Positions 6,881-13,114 of a DNA stretch of 13,114 nt are shown piece by piece. The translations under genes were made by a program, and so were the position numbers. The notes under the pieces are model-generated. The model did not search any database. It was given only the letters and a program-made list of their open reading frames with translations, and was not told the DNA's origin. This stretch comes from Nitrospiria bacterium. Lineage in GTDB: Bacteria; Nitrospirota; CAKKRA01; 9FT-COMBO-42-15. The DNA lies in assembly GCA_919902475.1 (NCBI GenBank), contig CAKKRA010000371.1:1-13114 (forward strand). The letters run 5' to 3'. Position 1 is the stretch's first letter, and every line of letters begins with the position of its first letter.

Positions 6881-6910
6881 TTGACTATAATATATCCACT
6901 ATGCTAAATT
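6881..6910 (+). promoter_or_regulatory. Probable sigma70 promoter of the ilv operon
   Basis: TTGACT (6881-6886) is followed after 18 bases by TAAATT (6905-6910), which carries a TGC extended -10 motif directly in front (6902-6904). The ilvD start codon is 36 bp downstream. A TATAAT also occurs at 6886-6891 but has no good -35 partner. This is prediction from sequence alone. Confidence 0.5.
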
Positions 6911-6946
6911 AAATAATTATTTTTTAAGGGTTTTATGGAGGTATAG

Positions 6947-8602
6947 TTGAGAAGCGATGTGATAAAAAAGGGGATTAAGAGGGCGCCGCACAGGGCGCTC
7001 CTCTTTGCAACAGGCATAACAAGGGAGGATTTAAAAAAGCCTTTGATTGCTGTTGCAACGAGCTATACAGATATTATTCCCGGCCATATCGGCATGAGGG
7101 ATATGGAGAGGTTCATTGAAAAGGGCGTGCATTCAGCAGGCGGCTATCCATTTTTCTTCGGCGTTCCGGGAATATGCGATGGGATCGCAATGGGGCACAG
7201 GGGAATGCACTACTCCCTGCCGTCAAGGGATTTGATTGCAGATATAATTGAGACTATCAGCTATGCGCATTCATTTGACGGGATTGTGCTTTTGACAAAC
7301 TGCGATAAGATTACACCGGGAATGCTCATGGGCGCTGCGAGGGTGAATATACCTGCTATTGTTGTTACAGCAGGGCCAATGCTTGCAGGCCATTATAAAA
7401 AACAGCGGGTTAATTTTGTCGGCGGCACCTTTGAGGCAATAGGAAGATACAGGAAGGGCGAGATTACAGAAGAGGAATTATCAAATCTTGAGATGTGCGC
7501 CTGCCCGGGGCCGGGCTCATGCCAGGGACTGTATACTGCAAACACCATGGCATGCGTAACAGAGGCGCTCGGCATGTCTTTGACAGGTTGTGCAACTGCT
7601 TTGGCAGTCTCTGCAGACAAGCGCCGTATTGCCTATGAGAGCGGAATGAAGATTGTTGAGCTTGTTAAAAAGGATATTTTGCCAAAAAAGATTATGAACA
7701 AGAATGCCTTTGAAAATGCCATACGCGTTGATATGGCGCTCGGAGGCTCAACAAATACTGTTCTTCATATACCTGCAATTGCCAAGGAGGCAGGCGTTAA
7801 TATAAGCCCGGAGCTCTTTGACGAGATAAGCAGGGAGACGCCGCATATATCAAGCCTCCTTCCGTCAGGCGAGTATTATCTTGAGGATCTGGAATATGCA
7901 GGCGGCATTCCAGCAGTATTAAAAAGGCTGAGGCCTAAATTAAAAAATAACATTACTGTTACCGGAAAAAATATCTATGAGATTGCACAGGAGGCAAGGG
8001 TTATAGATGAAAATATTATAAGGCCCCTTGATAAGGCATATCATAAAGAGGGCGGCATTGCATTATTAAAGGGCAATCTTGCGCCTGACGGCGCAGTTGT
8101 AAAGCAGACAGCAGTGAGCGAGAAGATGATGAAATTCAAAGGCAAGGCAAAGGTCTTTGATTCAGAAGACGCTGCAATGAAGGCGATCATGGCGAATAAA
8201 ATCAAATCAGGCGATGTAGTTGTAATCAGATACGAAGGCCCGAAAGGAGGCCCTGGCATGAGGGAGATGCTTGCGCCAACTGCTACAATAACAGGCATGG
8301 GTTTGGCAGATTCTGTTGCCTTGATTACAGACGGCAGATTTTCTGGCGGAACACAGGGGCCGTGCATAGGCCATGTATCTCCAGAGGCAATGGAGGGAGG
8401 GCCTATTGCAATTGTCAAAGACGGAGATACAATAATTATAGATATACCAAAAAGAAAACTTGAGTTAAGATTAAGCCCTGAAGAAATAAAAGCAAGATTT
8501 GCAAAATGGAAGCCCATACAACCAAAGATAAAGGGCGGGTATCTGGAAAGATATTCTAAATTTGTAACATCGGCGAATACAGGGGCAATATTAAAAATAT
8601 GA
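6947..8602 (+). CDS. ilvD: Dihydroxy-acid dehydratase
   Basis: IlvD dehydrates 2,3-dihydroxy-isovalerate and 2,3-dihydroxy-3-methylvalerate to the keto acids that precede valine and isoleucine, using an iron-sulphur cluster in the cytoplasm. The 551 residues match family length. The N-terminus MRSDVIKKGIKRAPHRALL is typical of the clostridial/archaeal-type clade. Cluster cysteine candidates are C77 (GVPGICDGIAMG), C119 (TNCDKITPGM) and C192 (GPGSCQG). The PCN cysteine of the E. coli-type enzyme is replaced by PGH (45-47), the normal state for this clade, where the cysteine sits in GxCDGIAM. The C-terminal part carries GMREMLAPTATI and ITDGRFSGGTQGPCIGHVSPEA. Start: TTG with a strong GGAGG five bases upstream (6937-6941). 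The stop overlaps the ilvB start (ATGA), so the two are translationally coupled. Confidence 0.97.
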   Translation: MRSDVIKKGIKRAPHRALLFATGITREDLKKPLIAVATSYTDIIPGHIGMRDMERFIEKGVHSAGGYPFFFGVPGICDGIAMGHRGMHYSLPSRDLIADIIETISYAHSFDGIVLLTNCDKITPGMLMGAARVNIPAIVVTAGPMLAGHYKKQRVNFVGGTFEAIGRYRKGEITEEELSNLEMCACPGPGSCQGLYTANTMACVTEALGMSLTGCATALAVSADKRRIAYESGMKIVELVKKDILPKKIMNKNAFENAIRVDMALGGSTNTVLHIPAIAKEAGVNISPELFDEISRETPHISSLLPSGEYYLEDLEYAGGIPAVLKRLRPKLKNNITVTGKNIYEIAQEARVIDENIIRPLDKAYHKEGGIALLKGNLAPDGAVVKQTAVSEKMMKFKGKAKVFDSEDAAMKAIMANKIKSGDVVVIRYEGPKGGPGMREMLAPTATITGMGLADSVALITDGRFSGGTQGPCIGHVSPEAMEGGPIAIVKDGDTIIIDIPKRKLELRLSPEEIKARFAKWKPIQPKIKGGYLERYSKFVTSANTGAILKI

Positions 8603-10338
8603 CAACCAAAAAAACAGGTGCAGAGATATTTGTTGAGAGCCTGAAAAAAGAGGGCGTAAAGACCGTCTTTGGCTATCCGGGCGGTGTTGTGCTCGGAATC
8701 TTTGATGTTCTTTACAGCGAGAAGAATATAAATGTAATCCTTACGCGGCACGAGCAGGGCGCTACTCACATGGCAGACGGCTTTGCCCGTGCAACAGGCA
8801 GACCCGGCGTTGCATTGGTAACATCAGGCCCTGGCGCAACAAATACGGTTACAGGTATTGCAACCGCATATATGGATTCCATCCCTATTGTTGTGTTTAC
8901 AGGCCAGGTTGCAACAAAGATGATTGGAAATGACGCATTTCAGGAGGCAGACATAGTCGGCATCACAAGGCCATGCACAAAATATAATTATCTTGTAAAG
9001 GATGTGAATGACCTTGCCCCAACTATCGCAGAGGCATTCTATATTGCAAAGACAGGAAGGCCTGGCCCTGTTTTGATTGATCTGCCTAAAGATGTTACAC
9101 AGGCAAAGACAGATTTTAAATATCCTGAAAAGGTTGAGTTAAGGAGCTATCGGCCTACATACTATGGAAACAAGTGGCAGATAAAAAAGGCAGCACATTT
9201 TATTGCTAAGGCAAAGAAGCCTGTTATATATGCAGGCGGCGGGGTAATCATATCAAATGCATCAGCAGAGTTAAAAGAGCTTTCTGAGCTGACAAAGATA
9301 CCTGTTACAATGACGCTCCTCGGCCTTGGAGGCTTTCCGGGAAGGCACGCATTATCACTCGGCATGCTCGGTATGCACGGCACCTACGCAGCAAATATGT
9401 CTATTCATAATTCGGACTTAATTATTGCTGTTGGCGCAAGGTTTGATGACAGGGTAACAAGCAAGGTAGAGGAATTTGCGCCTGAGGCAAAGATTATTCA
9501 TATTGATATTGATCCGACATCCATAAGAAAGAATATCCATGTAGATGTGCCTATTGTCGGAGATGCAAGGCTCGTGCTTGCTGACCTTATTCAGGCTATT
9601 AAAGAAAATCCAGAGACAGAGCCGTGGGATAAGATTCGTGAGTCATGGCTGAAGCAGATTGATGAATGGAAAAGAGAAAGGCCGTTAAGCTATGAGCAGG
9701 ATGATATAATTAAGCCGCAGTTTGTTGTTGAAAAGATAAACGAGCTTACAAAAGGTGATGCAATAATAACAACAGAGGTGGGTCAGAACCAGATGTGGAC
9801 TGCGCAATTCTACAAATTTGATAAACCAAGGACGCTCCTTTCATCAGGAGGACTCGGCACAATGGGCTATGGTTTTCCAGCTGCAATCGGAGCACAGGCA
9901 GCATTTCCAGACAGGCTGGTGTTTGACATTGCAGGCGATGGAAGCATACAGATGAATATACAGGAGCTTGCAACTGCTGTGTTAAATAAGCTGCCTGTTA
10001 AAGTGGCTATATTGAACAATCAGTATCTCGGCATGGTCAGGCAGTGGCAGGAGCTCTTCTTTGACAAGAGATATTCATCTGTTAATCTTGCAGGAAGCCC
10101 TGACTTTGTTAAGCTTGCAGAGGCATACGGCGCTGTTGGTTTGCGCGCAGTTGAGCCGTCTGATGTTGAAGGTGTAATAAAAGAGGCAATAAAGGTAAAG
10201 AAGCCTGTATTAATGGATTTTGTAGTTGACAGGGAAGAGGATGTATTTCCGATGGTACCGGCAGGCGGCGCTATTAATCAGATGATATTTGCGCCTGAAA
10301 AGAAGAAGGTGGAGGCGAGGCTGAAAGCGGTTAAATAA
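8599..10338 (+). CDS. ilvB: Acetohydroxyacid synthase large (catalytic) subunit
   Basis: The catalytic subunit condenses pyruvate with a second pyruvate or 2-oxobutyrate to start valine/leucine or isoleucine synthesis, using thiamine diphosphate, Mg and FAD. The 579 residues show the three-domain order: the Pyr domain with FGYPGG and catalytic E52 in TRHEQGATHMADG, the central FAD-type domain (~195-330; ARFDDRV at its end), and the PP domain with GDGSIQMNIQELATA and LNNQYLGMVRQWQ, which bind the cofactor diphosphate and Mg. TSGPGATN and FQEADIVGITRP are also intact. It overlaps ilvD by four bases. Its regulatory subunit gene follows, but only after a 140-bp AT-rich palindrome. Nothing suggests a catabolic pyruvate-only enzyme: FAD-domain motifs are kept and the ilv context is biosynthetic. 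Confidence 0.97.
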   Translation: MTTKKTGAEIFVESLKKEGVKTVFGYPGGVVLGIFDVLYSEKNINVILTRHEQGATHMADGFARATGRPGVALVTSGPGATNTVTGIATAYMDSIPIVVFTGQVATKMIGNDAFQEADIVGITRPCTKYNYLVKDVNDLAPTIAEAFYIAKTGRPGPVLIDLPKDVTQAKTDFKYPEKVELRSYRPTYYGNKWQIKKAAHFIAKAKKPVIYAGGGVIISNASAELKELSELTKIPVTMTLLGLGGFPGRHALSLGMLGMHGTYAANMSIHNSDLIIAVGARFDDRVTSKVEEFAPEAKIIHIDIDPTSIRKNIHVDVPIVGDARLVLADLIQAIKENPETEPWDKIRESWLKQIDEWKRERPLSYEQDDIIKPQFVVEKINELTKGDAIITTEVGQNQMWTAQFYKFDKPRTLLSSGGLGTMGYGFPAAIGAQAAFPDRLVFDIAGDGSIQMNIQELATAVLNKLPVKVAILNNQYLGMVRQWQELFFDKRYSSVNLAGSPDFVKLAEAYGAVGLRAVEPSDVEGVIKEAIKVKKPVLMDFVVDREEDVFPMVPAGGAINQMIFAPEKKKVEARLKAVK

Positions 10339-10455
10339 AAAATTAAAATGTAAAATGCAAAGTGTAAAATTACAGAGTAAAATTCAGAATGTTCAAAATA
10401 GATTTTTTTATTCTAAATTTTGAATTGTAATTTTAAATTTTTATTTTTAATTTTT
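10338..10455. repeat. AT-rich long inverted repeat between ilvB and ilvN
   Basis: The inner arms (10366-10390 and 10410-10434, 25 bases each) pair at about 20 of 25 positions around a 19-base loop. The outer ends AAAAATTAAAA (10338-10348) and TTTTAATTTTT (10445-10455) are also complementary. The region is nearly all A and T, unlike the flanking genes, and codes for nothing. It begins at the last base of the ilvB stop and ends 23 bases before ilvN. It looks like an inserted AT-rich palindromic repeat. As RNA it would form a long weak hairpin inside the operon message and could set the ratio of large to small subunit. Confidence 0.7.
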
Positions 10456-10478
10456 GACTTTATTTTTGGGGTCTTTTT

Positions 10479-10976
10479 ATGCAGCACATAATCTCTTTAT
10501 TAGTAGAAAATAAGTTCGGCGTCCTGTCGAGGGTTTCTGGCCTGTTCAGCGGCAGGGGGTTTAACATTGAAACCATCTGTGTCGGCCCTACGCTTGACCC
10601 GAGCATATCGCAGATGACAATAGTAACAATAGGAGATGATAGGATAATTGAGCAGATAACAAAACAGCTTAACAAACTTATAGATGTTATAAAGGTTGTA
10701 GATTTGACAGAAAAGGAATATGTTTTAAGAGAGACTGCCTTAATCAAGATTAATGCAAGGCCGGAGGACAGGGCAGAGGCATTGAGGATAGCAGATATAT
10801 TCAGGGCAAGGGTTGTTGACTCAACGCCGACTACATATACAGTTGAGATTACAGGGGATGAAAAAAAGATAGAGGCAATAATCAATCTGCTTAGGCCGTT
10901 GGGCATAAAAGAATTGATACGCACAGGAAAAATCGCAATAGCAAGGGAAGAGGGAAAAACAATAACAAAAGAATAA
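10479..10976 (+). CDS. ilvN: Acetohydroxyacid synthase small (regulatory) subunit
   Basis: The regulatory subunit binds IlvB, raises its activity and confers feedback inhibition by valine. The 165 residues match the IlvH-type length (~160), longer than E. coli IlvN. The N-terminal ACT domain (~3-77) is followed by the C-terminal domain that stimulates catalysis (~80-160). N11, G14, S17 and N29 are present at the same positions as in E. coli IlvH, where changes at G14, S17 and N29 cause valine resistance, so I infer a valine-sensitive enzyme. Start: ATG with GGGG seven bases upstream (10468-10471), a fairly weak site after the AT-rich palindrome. The ilvC start follows 26 bp after its stop. 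The symbol ilvH would fit equally well. Confidence 0.96.
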   Translation: MQHIISLLVENKFGVLSRVSGLFSGRGFNIETICVGPTLDPSISQMTIVTIGDDRIIEQITKQLNKLIDVIKVVDLTEKEYVLRETALIKINARPEDRAEALRIADIFRARVVDSTPTTYTVEITGDEKKIEAIINLLRPLGIKELIRTGKIAIAREEGKTITKE

Positions 10977-11002
10977 TATAATTTTCGGGAGGGGTTTTAA
11001 TT

Positions 11003-12019
11003 ATGAATATCTATTATGACAAAGATGCAGACACAAAATTACTAAAAGGAAAAAAGATAGCTGTTATTGGGTACGGCTCGCAGGGCTTTGCCCATTCCAA
11101 TAATCTTAAAGACAGCGGCATGGATGTTATTATTGGATTAAAAGACGGAAGCAAGTCTGCTGAAAAGGCAAAAAAGGCAGGCCTGACTGTTATGTCAACA
11201 GAAGAGGCTGCAAAGATAGCGGACATTATGATGATACTTGTGCCAGATGAGCAGCAGGGCAATATGTATGACACATCAATTGCGCCATATATAAAAAAGG
11301 GCGCATACCTTGCCTTTGCGCACGGCTTTAATATCCATTTTGGCCAGATTGTGCCGAGGGATGATATAAATGTCTTTATGGTTGCGCCAAAGTCTCCGGG
11401 GCATCTTGTAAGGCATGAGTATACTAAAGGCGGCGGGGTGCCAATGCTCATTGCAATACACAAGGACCCGTCAAGCGACACAAAAAAGATGGCGCTTGCC
11501 TATGCCTCTGCTATTGGCGGCGGCAGGGCAGGGATTATTGAAACCTCATTTAAAGAGGAGACAGAGACAGACCTGTTCGGCGAGCAGACTGTTCTTTGCG
11601 GCGGCGCCTCTGCGCTTATTTTAGCAGGATACGAGACGCTCGTTGAGGCTGGCTATGCGCCAGAGATGGCATACTTTGAGTGCCTCCATGAATTAAAACT
11701 TATTGTTGACCTGATATACGAGGGCGGGATATCCAATATGAGATACTCTGTGAGCAATACAGCGAAATACGGTGACGTCACAAGAGGGCCGAGGATAATC
11801 ACAGAAGAGACAAAAAAAGAGATGAAGAAAATCTTAGCAGAGATACAGAGCGGAGAATTTGCCAAGGAGTGGATGCTGGAAAACAGGGTGAATCGTCCTG
11901 TGTTTAACGCCCTTTTAAAAAAGGGGCAGGAGCATCAGATAGAAGATATCGGCGCTAAATTGCGGGCAATGATGCCGTGGCTTGGGAAAAACAAGATTGT
12001 AGACAAGAGCAAAAATTAA
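11003..12019 (+). CDS. ilvC: Ketol-acid reductoisomerase (class I)
   Basis: IlvC rearranges and reduces acetolactate or acetohydroxybutyrate to the dihydroxy acids used by IlvD. The 338 residues define the short class I enzyme. The Rossmann motif is GYGSQGFAHSNNL (23-35), with GLKDGSKS (45-52) as the cofactor loop; S50 and S52 suggest NADPH preference, although D48 in the loop is less usual. H107 (AFAHGFNIHFGQI) and the metal ligands D190 and E194 (DLFGEQTVLCGG) are in place, and the knotted C-terminal domain is complete (YSVSNTAKYGD, RGPRI). Start: ATG with a strong GGGAGGGG upstream (~10987-10994). It is the last classic ilv gene; the selenoprotein gene starts 21 bp after its stop, with no terminator between. 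Confidence 0.97.
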   Translation: MNIYYDKDADTKLLKGKKIAVIGYGSQGFAHSNNLKDSGMDVIIGLKDGSKSAEKAKKAGLTVMSTEEAAKIADIMMILVPDEQQGNMYDTSIAPYIKKGAYLAFAHGFNIHFGQIVPRDDINVFMVAPKSPGHLVRHEYTKGGGVPMLIAIHKDPSSDTKKMALAYASAIGGGRAGIIETSFKEETETDLFGEQTVLCGGASALILAGYETLVEAGYAPEMAYFECLHELKLIVDLIYEGGISNMRYSVSNTAKYGDVTRGPRIITEETKKEMKKILAEIQSGEFAKEWMLENRVNRPVFNALLKKGQEHQIEDIGAKLRAMMPWLGKNKIVDKSKN

Positions 12020-12040
12020 TATTGTAAAGGCATTTTTAAT

Positions 12041-12826
12041 TTGGGCAGATTAAAGAACAGACTCATTGCAAAAATCCTTACAAGGTTTCCAGCCTTATTA
12101 AATATATATGTAAAAAGGGCAAAGCCGGTTGTAGTAGAGGGCATCCCATGGATGCCCTTTACAAAAGATTTAAAAAAATGCAAGATAGCGCTTCTTACAA
12201 CAGCAGGCGTTCATCTAAAAAGCCAGTCCCCATTCAATATGAATGACCCTGACGGCGACCCCACATACAGGGAGATACCTGTTAACACGCCTAATTCAGA
12301 ATTAATGATAACCCACGACTACTATGATCACAAGGATGCTGATAAGGATATAAATATCGTTTTCCCAATAGACCGTTTAAAAGAGATGCAGGCAGAAGGC
12401 GAGATAAGAGAAATAGCTGAAATCAACTACGGCCTCATGGGCCATGTAGATGAAAATTATATTCCAGTGTTGATAAATGCAACTGGCCCAAAGATAGCAG
12501 ATAGGCTAAAGGCAAACAATGTTGATGTAGCTCTTTTAACGCCGGGCTGAGGTCTGTGCAATCGGTCAGTTGGACTGATACAAAGGGAGATAGAAAGGGC
12601 AGGGATTTCAACTATCAGCATCTCAGCAGTCAGGGAGCTGACAGAGGAGATAAAGCCTCCGAGGGCAGTGTTTTTAAAATGGCCAATAGGCCATCCGCTC
12701 GGCGAGCCGTTTAATGTAAAACAGCAGACAGCAGTCTTGAAAAGCGCATTAAATGCCTTAAAAGAGATCAAAGAGCCCGGCACAATCATAGACCTTCCTT
12801 ATAAGTGGAGAAGGGAAGAGTATTAA
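12041..12826 (+). CDS. Selenoprotein B-family (glycine/sarcosine/betaine/D-proline reductase-like) selenoprotein, Sec170 encoded by in-frame TGA
   Basis: A plain reading ends at the TGA at 12548-12550, giving 169 residues. The same frame then runs on for 91 codons to TAA at 12824-12826, and both halves form one GRDB/PrdB-family protein of 261 residues. Before the TGA: ALLTTAGVHLK, DPDGDPTYREIP, THDYYDHKDADKD, INIVFP and VDVALLTPG. After it: GLCNRSVGLIQREIERAGI, PPRAVFLKWPIGHPLGEP. From memory, non-selenocysteine relatives carry Cys at this site in a Cys-x-x-Cys motif; here it reads U170-G-L-C173, a selenenylsulphide redox pair. A SECIS-like stem-loop lies 20 nt downstream. Family members act in reductive C-N cleavage in Clostridia; the function of short stand-alone proteins like this is not established. 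Start: TTG, with AAGG ten bases upstream; no better start precedes the conserved region. It is probably co-transcribed with ilvC. Selenocysteine needs selA-D elsewhere in the genome. Confidence 0.88.
12548..12550 (+). other. UGA recoded as selenocysteine (Sec170)
   Basis: The TGA is in frame with family-conserved sequence on both sides, LLTPG before and GLCNRSVG after. It occupies the redox-active cysteine site of the family, followed by Cys three residues later. A random nonsense mutation would not be expected to fall exactly there. Confidence 0.88.
12565..12579 (+). promoter_or_regulatory. Predicted bacterial SECIS stem-loop
   Basis: Inside the coding sequence after the TGA, TCAGT (12566-12570) pairs perfectly with ACTGA (12574-12578) around the loop TGG, and a G-U pair (12565/12579) extends the stem to six. 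The apical loop lies 20 nt after the UGA and has G in its first two positions, which fits the bacterial SECIS pattern for SelB binding. A TGT/ACA pair (12555-12557 with 12580-12582) may add a lower stem across a left-side bulge. Confidence 0.75.
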
Positions 12827-12852
12827 GAATAAAGGGTGTTTATTTACGGAGC

Positions 12853-12880
12853 TTGACAAAAAATATAATTGTGGTATTTT
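12853..12880 (+). promoter_or_regulatory. Probable sigma70 promoter for pheS
   Basis: A perfect TTGACA (12853-12858) is followed after 16 bases by TATTTT (12875-12880). It lies 27 bp beyond the selenoprotein stop and about 85 bp before the next start codon. No clear terminator separates it from the ilv operon, so read-through is possible. Confidence 0.5.
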
Positions 12881-12902
12881 AATGCAGGTTTATTAGAAGA
12901 TT

Positions 12903-12933
12903 GGATTTCCGCTAAAGACATGCGGGAATGACA
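12903..12933. repeat. Single REP-like hairpin, second copy
   Basis: This 31-bp sequence is 29/31 identical to the right half of the double hairpin at 5940-6015 (5985-6015). It folds as TTCCGC/GCGGGAA around a short loop and ends in the same ATGACA. Only one half of the larger element is present. It lies in the predicted 5' leader of the next gene. Confidence 0.8.
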
Positions 12934-12964
12934 TTTGTGGGTATCTGAAATTATTGGAGATCTA

Positions 12965-13114
12965 ATGGAAATAGAAAAGATAATAGAAGGCCTGCATCCT
13001 CTTGAGTATAAGTTTCTTAATGCCTTTAAGGATAAAGGCGCTGATGCGCTTTCTGATGAAGATGTAATGGCAAAGGCAGGCCTTGATGAGGCAAGGCTTG
13101 ATATGGTTGTGGGC
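12965..13114 (+). CDS. pheS: Probable phenylalanyl-tRNA synthetase alpha subunit, archaeal/eukaryotic type (3' partial)
   Basis: The first 50 residues are present and the gene runs off the right edge. ATG has GGAG five bases upstream (12956-12959). IEGLHPLEYKFLNAF followed by SDEDVMAKAGLDEARLDMVV matches the N-terminal winged-helix segment of the archaeal/eukaryotic form of the alpha subunit, which opens with an L-x-P-L-E motif and a helix-turn-helix of this kind. The bacterial type instead starts with a long coiled coil. The enzyme charges tRNA-Phe with phenylalanine and works as alpha2-beta2 with PheT, whose gene would be expected next. Catalytic motifs lie beyond the window, so the call rests on a short segment; another winged-helix protein cannot be excluded. 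Confidence 0.6.
   Translation, partial: MEIEKIIEGLHPLEYKFLNAFKDKGADALSDEDVMAKAGLDEARLDMVVG

Larger units (their letters stand above)
6718..6946. other. Intergenic region before ilvD: hairpins, no gene
   Basis: This 229-bp gap holds no credible ORF. A small stem (AGATGCC/GGCATTT, 6721-6738, ATCA loop) follows the upstream stop and could act as a weak terminator, although no T run follows directly. Then comes a set of overlapping inverted repeats (6774-6820, listed separately) and the putative ilvD promoter (6881-6910). I see no T-box signature, no run of branched-chain codons in a leader ORF, and no riboswitch fold I can name. Confidence 0.6.

Noticed and set aside
6886..6891. Perfect TATAAT as the ilvD -10 box
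   Set aside because: No acceptable -35 hexamer lies 16-18 bp upstream; the TTGACT/extended -10 pair just downstream is better supported.
6718..6946. T-box riboswitch or leader-peptide attenuator before ilvD
   Set aside because: There is no T-box core sequence, no short ORF rich in Ile/Val/Leu codons, and no clear terminator next to the start. The ATG at 6935 stops after three codons.
8041..8769. 242-codon minus-strand ORF
   Set aside because: It lies opposite ilvD and the start of ilvB, both unmistakable, so it is a shadow frame.
10460..10924. 154-codon minus-strand ORF over ilvN
   Set aside because: Complement of the conserved ACT-domain gene; no support as a gene.
12041..12550. Truncated gene or pseudogene ending at TGA 12550
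   Set aside because: The frame continues for 91 codons with family-specific sequence, the TGA lies at the redox site followed by Cys, and a SECIS-like stem is correctly placed. No other lesion is present.
12457..12789. 110-codon ORF on the minus strand over the selenoprotein gene
   Set aside because: It is antisense to well-conserved protein sequence and its translation resembles no protein.
1..13114. sigma54 promoter for the NtrC-type regulator's targets
   Set aside because: I found no TGGCAC-N5-TTGCA-like site with correct spacing in the intergenic regions.
1..13114. CRISPR array, tRNA, rRNA, insertion sequence transposase or prophage genes
   Set aside because: No regularly spaced direct repeats, cloverleaf, rRNA-like sequence or transposase/integrase motif could be seen.

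Overview
The window comes from a bacterial chromosome of moderate, slightly AT-rich composition: AGG/AGA arginine codons are common, two or three genes start with TTG, and intergenic spaces are full of short palindromic repeats. No rRNA or tRNA is present, so taxonomy is inference only. A PilD/NtrB/NtrC-type operon, clostridial/archaeal-type IlvD, an archaeal-looking PheS start and selenocysteine use together suggest an anaerobic or microaerophilic diderm of the Nitrospirota or former Deltaproteobacteria kind.

Layout, left to right. (1) 2-526 (+): 3' end of a secreted subtilisin-like protein with a fibronectin III domain and a Gly/Cys-hydrophobic-basic C-terminal anchor, closed by a strong intrinsic terminator. 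(2) 601-4675 (-): a three-gene operon of type IV prepilin peptidase, PAS/HisKA sensor kinase and NtrC-family sigma54 activator, probably a PilD-PilS-PilR-like set. A 123-bp palindromic element between kinase and regulator supplies the kinase's last three codons and stop. (3) 4838-6717 (+): a short ResB-like cytochrome c biogenesis membrane protein and an unrecognised secreted protein, separated by a REPIN-like double hairpin. (4) 6947-12826 (+): the isoleucine/valine operon ilvD-ilvB-ilvN-ilvC, covering three of the four common branched-chain steps (acetohydroxyacid synthase, ketol-acid reductoisomerase, dihydroxyacid dehydratase), followed 21 bp later by a glycine/sarcosine/betaine/D-proline reductase selenoprotein B-family gene. 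(5) 12965-end (+): start of a probable archaeal/eukaryotic-type phenylalanyl-tRNA synthetase alpha subunit with its own promoter.

The main discovery is the gene at 12041-12826. A standard reading stops at an in-frame TGA (12548-12550), but the same frame stays open for another 91 codons that continue the family, and the TGA lies in a U-x-x-C redox motif. A stem-loop with G in its apical loop sits 20 nt downstream, as expected for a bacterial SECIS. I annotate it as one 261-residue selenoprotein with Sec170, placed at the end of an amino-acid biosynthesis operon, an unexpected context for this family.
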